A DNA stretch of 64,000 nt from an uncultured Flavobacteriales bacterium (GTDB lineage Bacteria > Bacteroidota > Bacteroidia > Flavobacteriales_D > CAJJDF01), in assembly GCA_905182785.1 (NCBI GenBank), contig CAJJDF010000016.1:78247-142246 (forward strand). The letters are read 5' to 3'. A program made the translations under genes and the position numbers. Shown one piece after another: positions 44,170 to 53,309 of this stretch. The notes below the pieces were generated by a model that saw only the letters and a list, made by a program, of their open reading frames with translations, did not search any database and was not told the DNA's origin. Position 1 is the stretch's first letter. Each line of letters begins with the position of its first letter.

Positions 44170-46446
44170 TTAATTAGCTTCTGCATTTTCTCTTTTAATC
44201 AAGTTAAGAGCAGAACCTTCATTGTACCAGTCAATTTGTGGTTGGTTGTACGTGTGGTTCAACACAATACTTTCTTTGCTACCGTCCGCATGAACTAACT
44301 CCAGAGTCAATTGTTTTCCTGATGCAAATTCATTCAAGTCAGTAAAGTTAAAGGTATCGTCTTCTTTTATTTTGTCGTAGTCTGATTCCACAGCAAAAGT
44401 CAATCCTAACATTCCTTGCTTCTTAAGGTTTGTTTCGTGAATTCTAGCAAAAGATTTAACGATTACTGCAGCTACTCCCAAAAATCTTGGTTCCATTGCA
44501 GCATGTTCTCTAGAAGAACCTTCTCCGTAGTTATGCTCTCCAAACACTACCGTTTTTACTCCAGCAGCTTTGTATTCTCTTGCAGTTGCAGGAACAGCTC
44601 CATATTTTCCAGTCAATTGATTTTTAATTGTGTCTGTTTCTTCATTGAAGTAGTTTACAGCTCCAATCAAACAGTTGTTTGAGATATTATCTAAGTGCCC
44701 TCTGTATTTCAACCAGGGTCCAGCCATAGAGATATGATCAGTAGTACATTTCCCTTTAGCTTTAATTAAAAGTTTAGCTCCGTCAATAGTATTTCCTAGT
44801 GGAGTAAAAGGAGTCAATAATTGTAATCTTTCTGAAGTTTCAGAAACCTCAACTTCAACACCGCTTCCATCTTCTAAAGGAGCTTCATACCCATTATCTT
44901 CTACATCAAATCCTTTTGGTGGTAATTCAAATCCAGTTGGCTCGTCAAATTTTACTTGCTTTCCATCTTTGTTTGTTAATGTATCAGTCATTGGATTAAA
45001 ATCCAATCTTCCAGATATTGCAATTGCTGCAACCATTTCTGGGGATGCTACAAACGCATGAGTATTTGGGTTTCCATCAGCTCTTTTTGCAAAGTTTCTG
45101 TTGAAAGAGTGTATAATCGAGTTTTTAGGAGCATTTGATGGATCACTGTATCTCGCCCATTGTCCAATACAAGGTCCACAAGCATTGGTAAAGATAGTTG
45201 CATTTACATCTTCAAATGTTTTTATAATTCCATCTCTTTCTGCTGTAAATCTTACAGTTTCAGACCCTGGGTTAATTCCAAATTCTGCTTTAGTGACCAA
45301 TCCTTTATCTACAGCTTGTTTAGCGATAGATGCAGCTCTTGATAAATCTTCGTAAGAAGAGTTTGTACAGGAACCAATTAATCCCCATTCTACGTCTAAT
45401 GGCCAACCGTTTTTAGTTGCTTTCTCAGTCATATCTGTACCTGCTTCAGTTGCGATATCTGGAGAAAATGGTCCATTTAAAAGGGGCAATAATGTAGTTA
45501 AATTAATTTCAATTACTTCGTCAAAATATTGTTCTGGGTTAGCATAAACTTCAGGATCTCCCGTTAAGTATTCTCTAATTTTGTTTGCTTCTTCAGCAAC
45601 ATCAGCTCTGTCTGTAGCAATTAAATAACGCTCCATTGAGTCGTCATACCCAAAAGTAGAGGTAGTTGCTCCAATTTCAGCACCCATATTACAAATAGTT
45701 CCTTTTCCAGTACAAGACATAGAAATAGCTCCTTCTCCAAAATATTCAACTATGGCTCCAGTTCCTCCTTTTGCAGTTAAGATTCCTGCTACTTTCAAGA
45801 TTACATCTTTTGGTGCAGTCCATCCAGATAAATTTCCAGTTAATTTTACTCCAATCAATTTAGGGAATTTAAGTTCCCAAGGCATCCCTGCCATTACATC
45901 TACTGCATCAGCACCACCAACACCAATTGCCACCATTCCTAATCCTCCTGCATTTACAGTGTGAGAATCAGTACCAATCATCATCCCCCCTGGGAATGCG
46001 TAATTTTCTAATACTACTTGGTGAATGATTCCTGCTCCTGGCTTCCAAAAACCTATTCCATATTTATTAGAAACGGAGGCTAAAAAATCAAATACTTCTG
46101 AAGAATTTTTTCTTGCAAACGGCAAATCTTTTTTTGCTCCTTGCTTTGCTTGAATCAAATGATCACAATGAACTGTAGTTGGGACAGCAACTTGTGGTTT
46201 TCCAGCTTGCATAAATTGTAATAAAGCCATTTGTGCAGTTGCATCTTGACAAGCAATTCTGTCAGGTGCAAAGTCTACATAATCCTGCCCTCTTTTAAAT
46301 GCAGTTGTTGCATTTCCATCCCAAAGGTGATTGTATAATATTTTTTCTGCTAAAGTTAAAGGTTTTCCCGTGATAGCACGAGCAGCATCTACGCGCTCTG
46401 TCATTCTGCTATACACTCCTTTTATCATTTCTATATCAAATGCCAT
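44170..46446 (-). CDS. acn: Aconitate hydratase
   Basis: 758 residues from the ATG at 46446. Iron-sulfur enzyme that isomerises citrate to isocitrate in the TCA cycle. Seen: the [4Fe-4S] ligands in GSCTNSS (near residue 358) and [10 protein letters not shown] (near 421-430), [13 protein letters not shown] near 140, and the C-terminal swivel-domain [17 protein letters not shown] near 629-645. The sequence and length resemble the mitochondrial-type aconitase used by Bacteroidota. An extension to 46500 is rejected because a minus-7 box (46480-46487) lies within it. Confidence 0.97.
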   Translation of the reverse strand: MAFDIEMIKGVYSRMTERVDAARAITGKPLTLAEKILYNHLWDGNATTAFKRGQDYVDFAPDRIACQDATAQMALLQFMQAGKPQVAVPTTVHCDHLIQAKQGAKKDLPFARKNSSEVFDFLASVSNKYGIGFWKPGAGIIHQVVLENYAFPGGMMIGTDSHTVNAGGLGMVAIGVGGADAVDVMAGMPWELKFPKLIGVKLTGNLSGWTAPKDVILKVAGILTAKGGTGAIVEYFGEGAISMSCTGKGTICNMGAEIGATTSTFGYDDSMERYLIATDRADVAEEANKIREYLTGDPEVYANPEQYFDEVIEINLTTLLPLLNGPFSPDIATEAGTDMTEKATKNGWPLDVEWGLIGSCTNSSYEDLSRAASIAKQAVDKGLVTKAEFGINPGSETVRFTAERDGIIKTFEDVNATIFTNACGPCIGQWARYSDPSNAPKNSIIHSFNRNFAKRADGNPNTHAFVASPEMVAAIAISGRLDFNPMTDTLTNKDGKQVKFDEPTGFELPPKGFDVEDNGYEAPLEDGSGVEVEVSETSERLQLLTPFTPLGNTIDGAKLLIKAKGKCTTDHISMAGPWLKYRGHLDNISNNCLIGAVNYFNEETDTIKNQLTGKYGAVPATAREYKAAGVKTVVFGEHNYGEGSSREHAAMEPRFLGVAAVIVKSFARIHETNLKKQGMLGLTFAVESDYDKIKEDDTFNFTDLNEFASGKQLTLELVHADGSKESIVLNHTYNQPQIDWYNEGSALNLIKRENAEAN

Positions 46447-46479
46447 AGTTCTATTTTGAAGTTTGTTAAATAATTTATG

Positions 46480-46487
46480 CAAATTTA
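46480..46487 (-). promoter_or_regulatory. Minus-7 box for aconitase
   Basis: On the minus strand it reads TAAATTTG, matching TAnnTTTG, 33 bases before the ATG at 46446, supporting that start. Confidence 0.6.
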
Positions 46488-46649
46488 GCGAATTTACCAC
46501 TGAAAATGAAATTAGAATTGCTTAATAATGCTATTTATAATATAACAAAATAATTCGAGACTATCAAGTGTAAAACTCTTTTTTTTAGCTGATTGTTTTC
46601 ACTTTGAGAAAAGGTTGTTTTCTGTATTTTTTGATAGAGATAAAAATCA

Positions 46650-47050
46650 ATACAAAACAAAGTAAAGTAGAAGTGAAAAAAGTAAATAAAGAACATTATA
46701 GGTTTTACATTTCGAACATGAGAAATGGGTAAAGCAATTGGAATTTTATAAAGATGAATTGAAAACTTACAAGAATAGATTAGAAGACATTGTATTAATA
46801 TTTATGGGGAAGTAAGTATTGGCCAACCTATAAATGTATAAAAATATTTATTACAGAAAATGAAGGAATAGATATTTTGATAAATAAACATGAAGAGATT
46901 TTTTAAAATTAGTGTAATAGAAAATTCAGTTGATAGTGATCATAGACTGTTTGAATATCATATTGGATTAAGGCATAGAATGGAAACTTTTTTGAAATTA
47001 TACAATCAATAAAACCTGAATTTATGAGTTATTTAACTAAATATATGTAA
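46650..47050 (+). pseudogene. Decayed gene for a small helical protein
   Basis: Pieces in different frames read as one helical protein. They are VKKVNKEHYR (about 46670-46703); then, after a shift, LHFEHEKWVKQLEFYKDELK continuing to LEDIV (46705-46791); IDILINKHEEIF (about 46869-46905); SVDSDHRLFEYHIGLRHRME (about 46930-46990); and finally PEFMSYLTKYM before a stop at 47050. The order matches, from memory, a family of roughly 130-residue coiled-coil proteins common in Bacteroidota (HFEHxxW, then HExxI, VDH, LRxxMExFE, EFxxFLSKYM). At least three frameshifts and some loss are needed, so it is dead. Plus strand; it lies between aconitase and the J-domain gene. Confidence 0.6.
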
Positions 47051-47156
47051 TTGATTTATTCAGTTTTAATAGCATAAACAAAAAGAGTATGAAGTAAACT
47101 TAAGGCTCTTTTTGTTTTTTATTCGTAATTATTTCTTACTTATTAGAATATATGAA

Positions 47157-47164
47157 TAGCTTTG
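47157..47164 (+). promoter_or_regulatory. Minus-7 box for the J-domain gene
   Basis: TAGCTTTG matches TAnnTTTG, 22 bases before the ATG at 47187. Confidence 0.55.
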
Positions 47165-47186
47165 CACTTTAATAAAAAATAATAGA

Positions 47187-47624
47187 ATGAAACGTATCAG
47201 GATTTATAAAGAGGTTTTTGAGGTAGAAGGCCCATTAGTATTGAAAGAATTGAAAACTAAATATAGAAATTTAGTAAAAGAATGGCATCCAGATAAGTTT
47301 CAAGACGAAGCAAAAAAAGAAGAGGCTGGTATTAAAAGTTCTGAAATAATTGATGCTTACCATTTCTTAGTAAGTATTGCTCCAGAAACAAAGGAAGCTA
47401 ACTTAGAAGAGTATAATACGATGCTTACTAATTGTAAAGTTGGTGATTTTAAACACGAGAAAAATGTGTTTGAAGTAACATTTACTGATGGAACTATTTA
47501 TGAGTATTTTGGTGTGAATGAAAAATTATTTGCTAAATTTATTAATAGCGATAAGCAATTTAGATTTGCAAAAAGACAAATTTTTCACTCTTTCCCTTAT
47601 AGAAAAGCAAAGAAAGAAGATTAA
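47187..47624 (+). CDS. J-domain protein with C-terminal KTSC domain
   Basis: 145 residues. The N-terminal two thirds resemble a J domain: a helix with LKELKTKYRNLVKEWHPDKF contains the HPD motif (residues 36-38) needed to stimulate DnaK, followed by KSSEIIDAYHFLVSI. Residues about 90-142 form a small KTSC-like domain (FEVTFTDGTIYEYFGV, then FRFAKRQIFHSFPYRK), usually found alone or next to RNA-related domains. It is much smaller than DnaJ and lacks the Gly/Phe and zinc regions, so it is a specialised co-chaperone or J-like protein. It has its own minus-7 box and terminator. Confidence 0.85.
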   Translation: MKRIRIYKEVFEVEGPLVLKELKTKYRNLVKEWHPDKFQDEAKKEEAGIKSSEIIDAYHFLVSIAPETKEANLEEYNTMLTNCKVGDFKHEKNVFEVTFTDGTIYEYFGVNEKLFAKFINSDKQFRFAKRQIFHSFPYRKAKKED

Positions 47625-47646
47625 TTCGTTTAAAATTTAAACGCAT

Positions 47647-47682
47647 AAAAAAAGGCTTGAAGTTTACTTCAAGCCTTTTTTG
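47647..47682. terminator. Bidirectional intrinsic terminator
   Basis: A stem of AAAAAAAGGCTTGAAG / CTTCAAGCCTTTTTT with a TTTA loop, flanked by A and T tracts. It terminates the J-domain gene on the plus strand and the accC transcript on the minus strand. Confidence 0.92.
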
Positions 47683-47702
47683 TGTTCTGTAATTTTAAAA
47701 TT

Positions 47703-49046
47703 TTACTCAGGTTTCAATTCAAAAGTATCCATAAATCCTGTATTGAAGTTTCCTTCTCTAAAATCTTTATTTTTCATCAATTGCCTATGGAAAGGGATAG
47801 TTGTTTTTACTCCTTCTACGTAATATTCTTCCAAAGCTCTTTCCATTTTCGTAATAGCTTCTTCTCTAGTTTGCGCAACAGTAATTAGTTTTGCAATCAT
47901 AGAATCGTAATACGGAGAAATTGTATATCCAGAATAAACGTGAGAGTCTATTCTTATTCCGTGTCCACCTGGCTCATTATAATGACCTATTTTTCCGGGG
48001 CTAGGGCGGTAGTTGTTATAAGGATCTTCAGCATTTATTCTACACTGAATAGCATGCATTTGAGGTTCGTAGTTTTTACCTGAGATTTTATGACCCGAAG
48101 CAATTTTAATTTGCTCTCTTATTAAGTCAAAATTTATTACTTCTTCAGTAATCGTATGCTCTACTTGAATACGAGTATTCATTTCCATAAAATAGAAATC
48201 TCTGTTTTTATCCACTAAGAATTCTACAGTACCTACACCTTCATATTTTGCAGCTTTTGCAGCTTTGATAGCAGCTTCTCCCATTTTCTTTCTCAAATCT
48301 GGAGTCATAAACGGAGAAGGAGTTTCCTCTACCAATTTTTGATGCCTTCTTTGTATAGAACAGTCTCTTTCAGACATATGGCAGTGATTTCCATATTGGT
48401 CACTAGCAATTTGAATCTCAATATGTCTTGGTTCTTGTATGAATTTCTCAAGGTACATCCCATCATTTCCAAAAGCAGCTTTAGATTCAGCTCTTGCAGA
48501 ATTCCAAGCATCTTCAAAATTTTCTTCTTTCCAGATCAGTCTCATCCCTTTTCCACCTCCACCAGCTGTTGCTTTAAGCATAACTGGATATTTTATTTTC
48601 AAAGCAGTTTTTTGTCCATCTGCTAAGTTTTTTAGAATTCCTGCAGAGCCAGGAACACAAGGTACTTTTGCTTTTAGCATAGTTTCCTTAGCAGAAGCTT
48701 TGTCTCCCATTTTATCAATCATTTCGGCACTTGCTCCAATAAATTTGATTCCATGTTCCTCACAGATTTTAGAAAACTTAGCATTTTCTGATAAGAATCC
48801 GTAACCTGGATGAATTGCATCAGCATTTGTAATTTCTGCAGCAGCAATTATATTTGATATTTTTAAATAAGATTCCGAACTAGAAGGAGGCCCTATACAA
48901 ACTGCTTCATCTGCAAATCTTACGGGCAAACTGTCTTTGTCAGCAGTAGAATATACTGCTACAGTTTTTATTCCCATTTCTTTGCATGTTCTAATAATTC
49001 GAAGAGCTATTTCTCCTCTATTTGCGATTAATATTTTCTTAAACAT
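47703..49046 (-). CDS. accC: Biotin carboxylase subunit of acetyl-CoA carboxylase
   Basis: 447 residues, full length. ATP-dependent carboxylation of biotin on AccB. Seen: N-terminal [19 protein letters not shown], the ATP-grasp Gly loop AGGGGKGMR near residues 162-170, the biotin-site [15 protein letters not shown] near 287-301, and [17 protein letters not shown] near 337. It is the last gene of the fabH-accB-accC block, 71 bases after accB. The transferase subunits (accA, accD) are not in the window. Confidence 0.98.
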   Translation of the reverse strand: MFKKILIANRGEIALRIIRTCKEMGIKTVAVYSTADKDSLPVRFADEAVCIGPPSSSESYLKISNIIAAAEITNADAIHPGYGFLSENAKFSKICEEHGIKFIGASAEMIDKMGDKASAKETMLKAKVPCVPGSAGILKNLADGQKTALKIKYPVMLKATAGGGGKGMRLIWKEENFEDAWNSARAESKAAFGNDGMYLEKFIQEPRHIEIQIASDQYGNHCHMSERDCSIQRRHQKLVEETPSPFMTPDLRKKMGEAAIKAAKAAKYEGVGTVEFLVDKNRDFYFMEMNTRIQVEHTITEEVINFDLIREQIKIASGHKISGKNYEPQMHAIQCRINAEDPYNNYRPSPGKIGHYNEPGGHGIRIDSHVYSGYTISPYYDSMIAKLITVAQTREEAITKMERALEEYYVEGVKTTIPFHRQLMKNKDFREGNFNTGFMDTFELKPE

Positions 49047-49117
49047 AAAGTTAGTTGTTATTAGTTCAGGTAATAATTACCGAACTAAGATTAATTAAGA
49101 ATTAGAAAAGGAATAGA

Positions 49118-49582
49118 TTAAGGTTCTATTAAGAATAAAGGTTGGTCAAATTCTATTGGTGATGAATCATCAACCAGTACTTTTACAATTTTACCGCTTA
49201 CTTCTGCTTCAATTTCATTAAACAACTTCATTGCTTCAATAATACAAAGAACATCTCCTTCTTTTATTATATCGCCTACGTTAACAAATGAGTCAGTTTC
49301 TGGGGAAGAAGATCTATAAAAAGTTCCAATCATTGGAGATTTTATTGTGATATAATTACTTTCTTCTACTGCTTCATTTGCAGGAGCTGCAGGTGTTGCT
49401 GTCGATATAGGAGCTGTAGGGATAGCCATTTGCAAAGGTGCAGGGGCAGATACATGAGCAATGTGCACTTCTTCTTTTTCAGATTTTATAATGATTTTAA
49501 AATCTTTTTTTTCAATTTCTACCTCAGTGACTTTTTGTTTAGCCACAAATTTTATTAAGTCTTGAATTTCTGTAAGATTCAT
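49118..49582 (-). CDS. accB: Biotin carboxyl carrier protein of acetyl-CoA carboxylase
   Basis: 154 residues. The C-terminal biotinyl domain carries the biotinylation motif IEAMKLFNEI with the acceptor Lys near residue 118, and an Ala/Pro-rich linker (about 48-70) joins it to an N-terminal helix (MNLTEIQDLIKFVAKQ). Its length is normal for the family. A minus-7 box lies upstream at 49606-49613, separate from the fabH promoter, so accBC can be made independently of fabH. Confidence 0.97.
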   Translation of the reverse strand: MNLTEIQDLIKFVAKQKVTEVEIEKKDFKIIIKSEKEEVHIAHVSAPAPLQMAIPTAPISTATPAAPANEAVEESNYITIKSPMIGTFYRSSSPETDSFVNVGDIIKEGDVLCIIEAMKLFNEIEAEVSGKIVKVLVDDSSPIEFDQPLFLIEP

Positions 49583-49605
49583 AGTTATAGTTTTTATTTA
49601 GATGT

Positions 49606-49613
49606 CAAATATA
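49606..49613 (-). promoter_or_regulatory. Minus-7 box for accB
   Basis: On the minus strand it reads TATATTTG, matching TAnnTTTG, 23 bases before the ATG at 49582. Confidence 0.5.
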
Positions 49614-49659
49614 TTAATTATTTCGTTTTTTTTTTAAAACGAGAGTATTCATTTTTTTA

Positions 49660-50643
49660 TTATGAGTTATATCCCCATTTAAGGTAGAGTGCTCCCCAAG
49701 TAAATCCACCTCCAAAAGTTGAGATAATGATGTTATCTCCCTTTTTTAGTTTAGATTCCCAATCGGCCAAACATAAAGGTATAGTACCAGCAGTTGTGTT
49801 TCCATATTTTTGGATATTAATCATCACTTTTTCTGTGCTCAATCCCATTCTACGAGCAGTAGCATCAATTATTCTTAAGTTAGCTTGATGAGGAACTAAC
49901 CAAGCAACATCATTAGCTGTTAAGTCGTTCTTCTTCATTATTTCTTCTGATACATCAGCCATTCCAGTTACAGCAGCTTTAAAAACAGGTTGACCTTCTT
50001 GGTATACAAAGTGTTCTTTGTTAGCTACAGTTTCTGCAGAAGCAGGACTCACAGATCCACCAGATTTTTGGTATAAATGTTTTTTACCAGCTCCATCAGA
50101 GTACAAAATGGAATCTTGAATTCCAACATTCTCTTCAGTAGGCTCTAGCATAACTGCTCCGGCTCCATCTCCAAAAATTATACAGGTAGTTCTATCTGTA
50201 TAATCAATAATTGAGGACATTTTATCTCCTCCAATTACAATTACTTTTTTATATTTTCCTGTTTCAATAAATTGACCAGCTGTTGTTAAAGCATACAAAA
50301 ATCCAGAACAAGCTGCATTGATATCAAAACTCCAAGCGTTTGTTGCACCAACCATATCAGATACAATATTAGCAGTAGATGGAAAAACATGGTCAGGTGT
50401 AACTGTAGCACAAATTATCAAGTCTATTTCTTCGGCTTTGGTATTTGTTTTTTTAAGTAAATCTTCCACAGCTTTTGCACCCATGTAAGAGGTCCCTTTT
50501 CCGTCTTCTAGTATATGTCTTTCTTCAATTCCTGTTCTTGATTTTATCCATTCCTCATTGGTGTCGACTAACTTTTCTAGGTCTTTATTAGTTAAGATTT
50601 TCTCTGGCACATAACCAGCAACTCCAGTAATTACTGCGTTCAT
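49660..50643 (-). CDS. fabH: Beta-ketoacyl-ACP synthase III (FabH)
   Basis: 327 residues from the ATG at 50643. Condenses acetyl-CoA with malonyl-ACP to initiate fatty acid synthesis. Seen: N-terminal [28 protein letters not shown] near residues 32-44, catalytic Cys112 in INAACSGF, His in [11 protein letters not shown] near residue 246 and Asn in [12 protein letters not shown] near 272-283. An upstream TTG at 50694 lies inside the minus-7 box (50692-50699), so the ATG is chosen. It is the first gene of the block with accB and accC; the rpmF-type gene that usually precedes it is absent. Confidence 0.97.
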   Translation of the reverse strand: MNAVITGVAGYVPEKILTNKDLEKLVDTNEEWIKSRTGIEERHILEDGKGTSYMGAKAVEDLLKKTNTKAEEIDLIICATVTPDHVFPSTANIVSDMVGATNAWSFDINAACSGFLYALTTAGQFIETGKYKKVIVIGGDKMSSIIDYTDRTTCIIFGDGAGAVMLEPTEENVGIQDSILYSDGAGKKHLYQKSGGSVSPASAETVANKEHFVYQEGQPVFKAAVTGMADVSEEIMKKNDLTANDVAWLVPHQANLRIIDATARRMGLSTEKVMINIQKYGNTTAGTIPLCLADWESKLKKGDNIIISTFGGGFTWGALYLKWGYNS

Positions 50644-50691
50644 ATAATGTAATAGTTTTGGTTTAATTTCATTTTTAACGAAATCCGATAT

Positions 50692-50699
50692 CAAAGGTA
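50692..50699 (-). promoter_or_regulatory. Minus-7 box for fabH
   Basis: On the minus strand it reads TACCTTTG, matching TAnnTTTG. The ATG at 50643 is 48 bases downstream. It rules out the TTG at 50694 as the start. Confidence 0.5.
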
Positions 50700-50851
50700 A
50701 TATAAATGTTCAAAAATCAATTTTATGAGCATTAAAATAAGTATTTAAGCTCATTTTTCGATAAAAAAAAGTGATTTTAATTCTTTTTGGTGCATTTTAA
50801 TTAAAGTAATAAAATATGTGATTTTCTCTTTTATAAGTTTCTAACTTATCT

Positions 50852-50859
50852 TATCTTTG
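50852..50859 (+). promoter_or_regulatory. Minus-7 box for sucC
   Basis: TATCTTTG matches TAnnTTTG, 26 bases before the sucC ATG. Confidence 0.6.
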
Positions 50860-50885
50860 GCTTTCATTTAATCAAAATAAAACTA

Positions 50886-52076
50886 ATGAACTTACACGAA
50901 TATCAAGGTAAATCTATATTAAAAAGTTATGGAGTTGCAATTCAAGAAGGAATTGTTGCAAACACTCCTGAAGAAGCTGTGGAAGCTGCAAAAAAATTAA
51001 ATGCCGACACTGGTACTGATTGGTTTGTAATAAAAGCTCAAATTCATGCAGGAGGAAGAGGTAAAGGAGGAGGTGTAAAACTAGCTAAGAGTTTAGACGA
51101 GGTAAAATCTATTTCTGACGAAATCTTAGGAATGATGTTAATTACTCCACAAACTTCTGCTGAGGGGAAATTAGTAAGAAAAGTATTAGTAGGACAAGAT
51201 GTATATTATCCTGGAGCTTCAGAGCCAAGTGAATATTACATGTCAGTTCTTTTAAACAGAGCATCTGGAAGAAATATGATTATGTATTCTACGGAAGGTG
51301 GAATGGATATTGAAACTGTGGCAGAAGAAACTCCACATTTGATTTTTACTGAAGAAATTGATCCTAAAGTAGGAATTCAAGGATTTCAAGCTCGTAAGAT
51401 TGCTTTTAACTTAGGACTTAGCGGAAAATCAATGAAAGAGATGACAAAATTTGTTTTTGCTTTGGTTAAAGCTTACGAAGGATGTGATGCAGATATGTTC
51501 GAAATTAATCCAGTACTTAAAACTTCTGATGATCTAATTATTGCAGTAGATGCAAAAGTGTCTTTGGATGAAAATGCATTATTCCGTCACAAGGATTATG
51601 CAGAAATGAGAGATAAGTCAGAAGAAGATCCAACAGAAGTTGAAGCTTCTGAGTATGAATTGAACTATGTAAAACTTGACGGAAACGTAGGTTGTATGGT
51701 AAATGGAGCTGGACTCGCAATGGCAACAATGGATATCATTAAATTATCTGGAGGTGATCCTGCAAACTTTTTAGACGTAGGTGGAACAGCTGATGCAGCT
51801 AGAGTTGAAAAAGCTTTTCGTATCATTATGAAAGATCCAAATGTAAAAGCATTATTGGTAAATATTTTCGGAGGTATTGTAAGATGTGATAGAGTTGCGC
51901 AAGGTGTAATTGATGCTTACAAAAACATTGGAGATATTCAAATTCCAATTATTGTAAGGTTACAAGGAACTAATGCTGAAGAAGCAAAAGCATTAATTGA
52001 TGCGTCTGGACTTAAGGTTCATTCTGCTGTACAATTAGAAGATGCGGCTAAACTTGTATCTGAAGTATTGGCTTAA
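50886..52076 (+). CDS. sucC: ADP-forming succinate--CoA ligase subunit beta
   Basis: 396 residues, full length. Beta subunit of succinyl-CoA synthetase of the TCA cycle, responsible for nucleotide binding. Seen: N-terminal MNLHEYQGKSILKSYGV, the ATP-grasp KAQIHAGGRGKGGGVKLA near residues 51-68, FEINPVLK near 204-211, and VNIFGGIVRCDRVAQGV near 321-337. The usual partner sucD is not adjacent, as is common in Bacteroidota. It is a single-gene transcript with a minus-7 box upstream and a strong terminator downstream. Confidence 0.97.
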   Translation: MNLHEYQGKSILKSYGVAIQEGIVANTPEEAVEAAKKLNADTGTDWFVIKAQIHAGGRGKGGGVKLAKSLDEVKSISDEILGMMLITPQTSAEGKLVRKVLVGQDVYYPGASEPSEYYMSVLLNRASGRNMIMYSTEGGMDIETVAEETPHLIFTEEIDPKVGIQGFQARKIAFNLGLSGKSMKEMTKFVFALVKAYEGCDADMFEINPVLKTSDDLIIAVDAKVSLDENALFRHKDYAEMRDKSEEDPTEVEASEYELNYVKLDGNVGCMVNGAGLAMATMDIIKLSGGDPANFLDVGGTADAARVEKAFRIIMKDPNVKALLVNIFGGIVRCDRVAQGVIDAYKNIGDIQIPIIVRLQGTNAEEAKALIDASGLKVHSAVQLEDAAKLVSEVLA

Positions 52077-52092
52077 ACAACTTTTTTTTTAT

Positions 52093-52126
52093 AAAGCCTT
52101 TGAAGTAACTCAAAGGCTTTTTTTTG
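52093..52126 (+). terminator. Intrinsic terminator after sucC
   Basis: An 11-bp perfect stem AAAGCCTTTGA / TCAAAGGCTTT with an AGTAAC loop is followed by a T run, 16 bases after the sucC stop. Confidence 0.92.
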
Positions 52127-52202
52127 TTATTATTTATTTGATAAATATATATTATTATAGATTTATTTATAAGAAATTTGCTTTTATTGATAGTATTACT
52201 AC

Positions 52203-52210
52203 TATATTTG
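52203..52210 (+). promoter_or_regulatory. Minus-7 box for the TetR-led operon
   Basis: TATATTTG matches TAnnTTTG. A TTTG at 52177-52180 lies 22 bases upstream and could be the minus-33 element. The ATG at 52231 follows by 20 bases. Confidence 0.6.
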
Positions 52211-52230
52211 TGTGCAAGTAAATTATATCA

Positions 52231-52899
52231 ATGGAAAGATTATTTTTAAATATCGCAATAAGTCCTGAACTTTATCTCAAAAATCCTGAGTCTTCAGAGT
52301 TAGGAAAAAAAATAGTTTCCCAAAGTATCATGCTTATTGATGAATTAGGTTTTGAAGGATTTACGTTTAAAAAATTGAGTAAACAAATAAGTTCAACAGA
52401 AAGTACTGTTTACAGGTATTTTGAAAATAAACACATGTTAATGTTGTATTTAACTTGTTGGTATTGGAGTTGGGTAGAGTATAAGTTGGTTTTTGGAACT
52501 CACAACATTAAACTACCTCAAGAGCGTTTAAAAATAGCTTTGGATATAATTACTAAACCTGTAACTGAGGATAATTCCTTTTTTCATATTAATGAAGTAC
52601 TTCTGCATCAAATTATTATTAGTGAATCTGCGAAAGTAATTTATACGAAAGAGATTGATAATGAAAATGAAAAAGGTTTCTACACAGTTTATAAGCAAAT
52701 AGTAAATAGACTAAGTGATATAGTAAAGGAGATTAACCCGAATTATGAATACCCTCACATGTTAATTTCAAGCACAATTGATGGCGCTTTGCATCAGAGG
52801 TATTTTTCTCAACACTTCCCAAGTCTTATAGATAACAGTAAATCAAAAGATTGCGTTTCTTCTTTTTACACTGATTTAGTTTTTAATGCAGTAAAATGA
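52231..52899 (+). CDS. TetR/AcrR family transcriptional regulator
   Basis: 222 residues. The N-terminal HTH domain spans about 25-75 with the TetR pattern SIMLIDELGFEGFTFKKLSK and STESTVYRYFENKHML. The rest is a helical ligand domain without recognised effector residues. It leads a unit with a small membrane protein (four-base overlap), a SulP anion transporter and a carbonic anhydrase, so it likely regulates them and itself; the signal could be inorganic carbon or membrane state. No operator palindrome was found with confidence. Confidence 0.88.
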   Translation: MERLFLNIAISPELYLKNPESSELGKKIVSQSIMLIDELGFEGFTFKKLSKQISSTESTVYRYFENKHMLMLYLTCWYWSWVEYKLVFGTHNIKLPQERLKIALDIITKPVTEDNSFFHINEVLLHQIIISESAKVIYTKEIDNENEKGFYTVYKQIVNRLSDIVKEINPNYEYPHMLISSTIDGALHQRYFSQHFPSLIDNSKSKDCVSSFYTDLVFNAVK

Positions 52900-53240
52900 G
52901 ATTAGTTCAAAATAAATACCGCAGATTTAAAATTATCCTTTTTAAAAAAATTGTAGTTTGTTTACTGGCATTTTTTATAGCTAAACCTATTTTTATTGTA
53001 TTGAATAATTTTTTTGATAATTCGGATGAAATTTCTTTTTTAATGATCGAAAATGAATCATTAGAAGATGAGAATAGTGAAGAGGAATTAGAAGAGATTG
53101 AAGAATCTGATAAGTTTTTACTAGCCAATATTGATATTATTTTGTTTCAAGAATTACAAATACTATTTGCTAATTCTATTGAAACCAGTTCTTTATTTGA
53201 ACATAAATTAATTGACCCTCCTCCAGAATTCATTGTATAA
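52896..53240 (+). CDS. Small membrane protein with acidic domain, unknown
   Basis: 114 residues, family not recognised. A basic N-terminus (about 1-18) is followed by one hydrophobic segment (about 19-36, IVVCLLAFFIAKPIFIVL), then a highly acidic stretch (about 51-72, ESLEDENSEEELEEIEESDK), and a C-terminal PPPEF. It is predicted to be anchored in the inner membrane with the acidic part outside or inside. It overlaps the TetR stop by four bases (ATGA), so it is translationally coupled, and it is followed by the SulP transporter after 69 bases. It may be an accessory subunit of that transporter; no direct evidence. Confidence 0.6.
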   Translation: MRLVQNKYRRFKIILFKKIVVCLLAFFIAKPIFIVLNNFFDNSDEISFLMIENESLEDENSEEELEEIEESDKFLLANIDIILFQELQILFANSIETSSLFEHKLIDPPPEFIV

Positions 53241-53309
53241 AATTATTGAATTAGAACTTGTTTCACTATTTATAGAGATACAGAATAATAAATTTTTTAA
53301 AATCATAAA

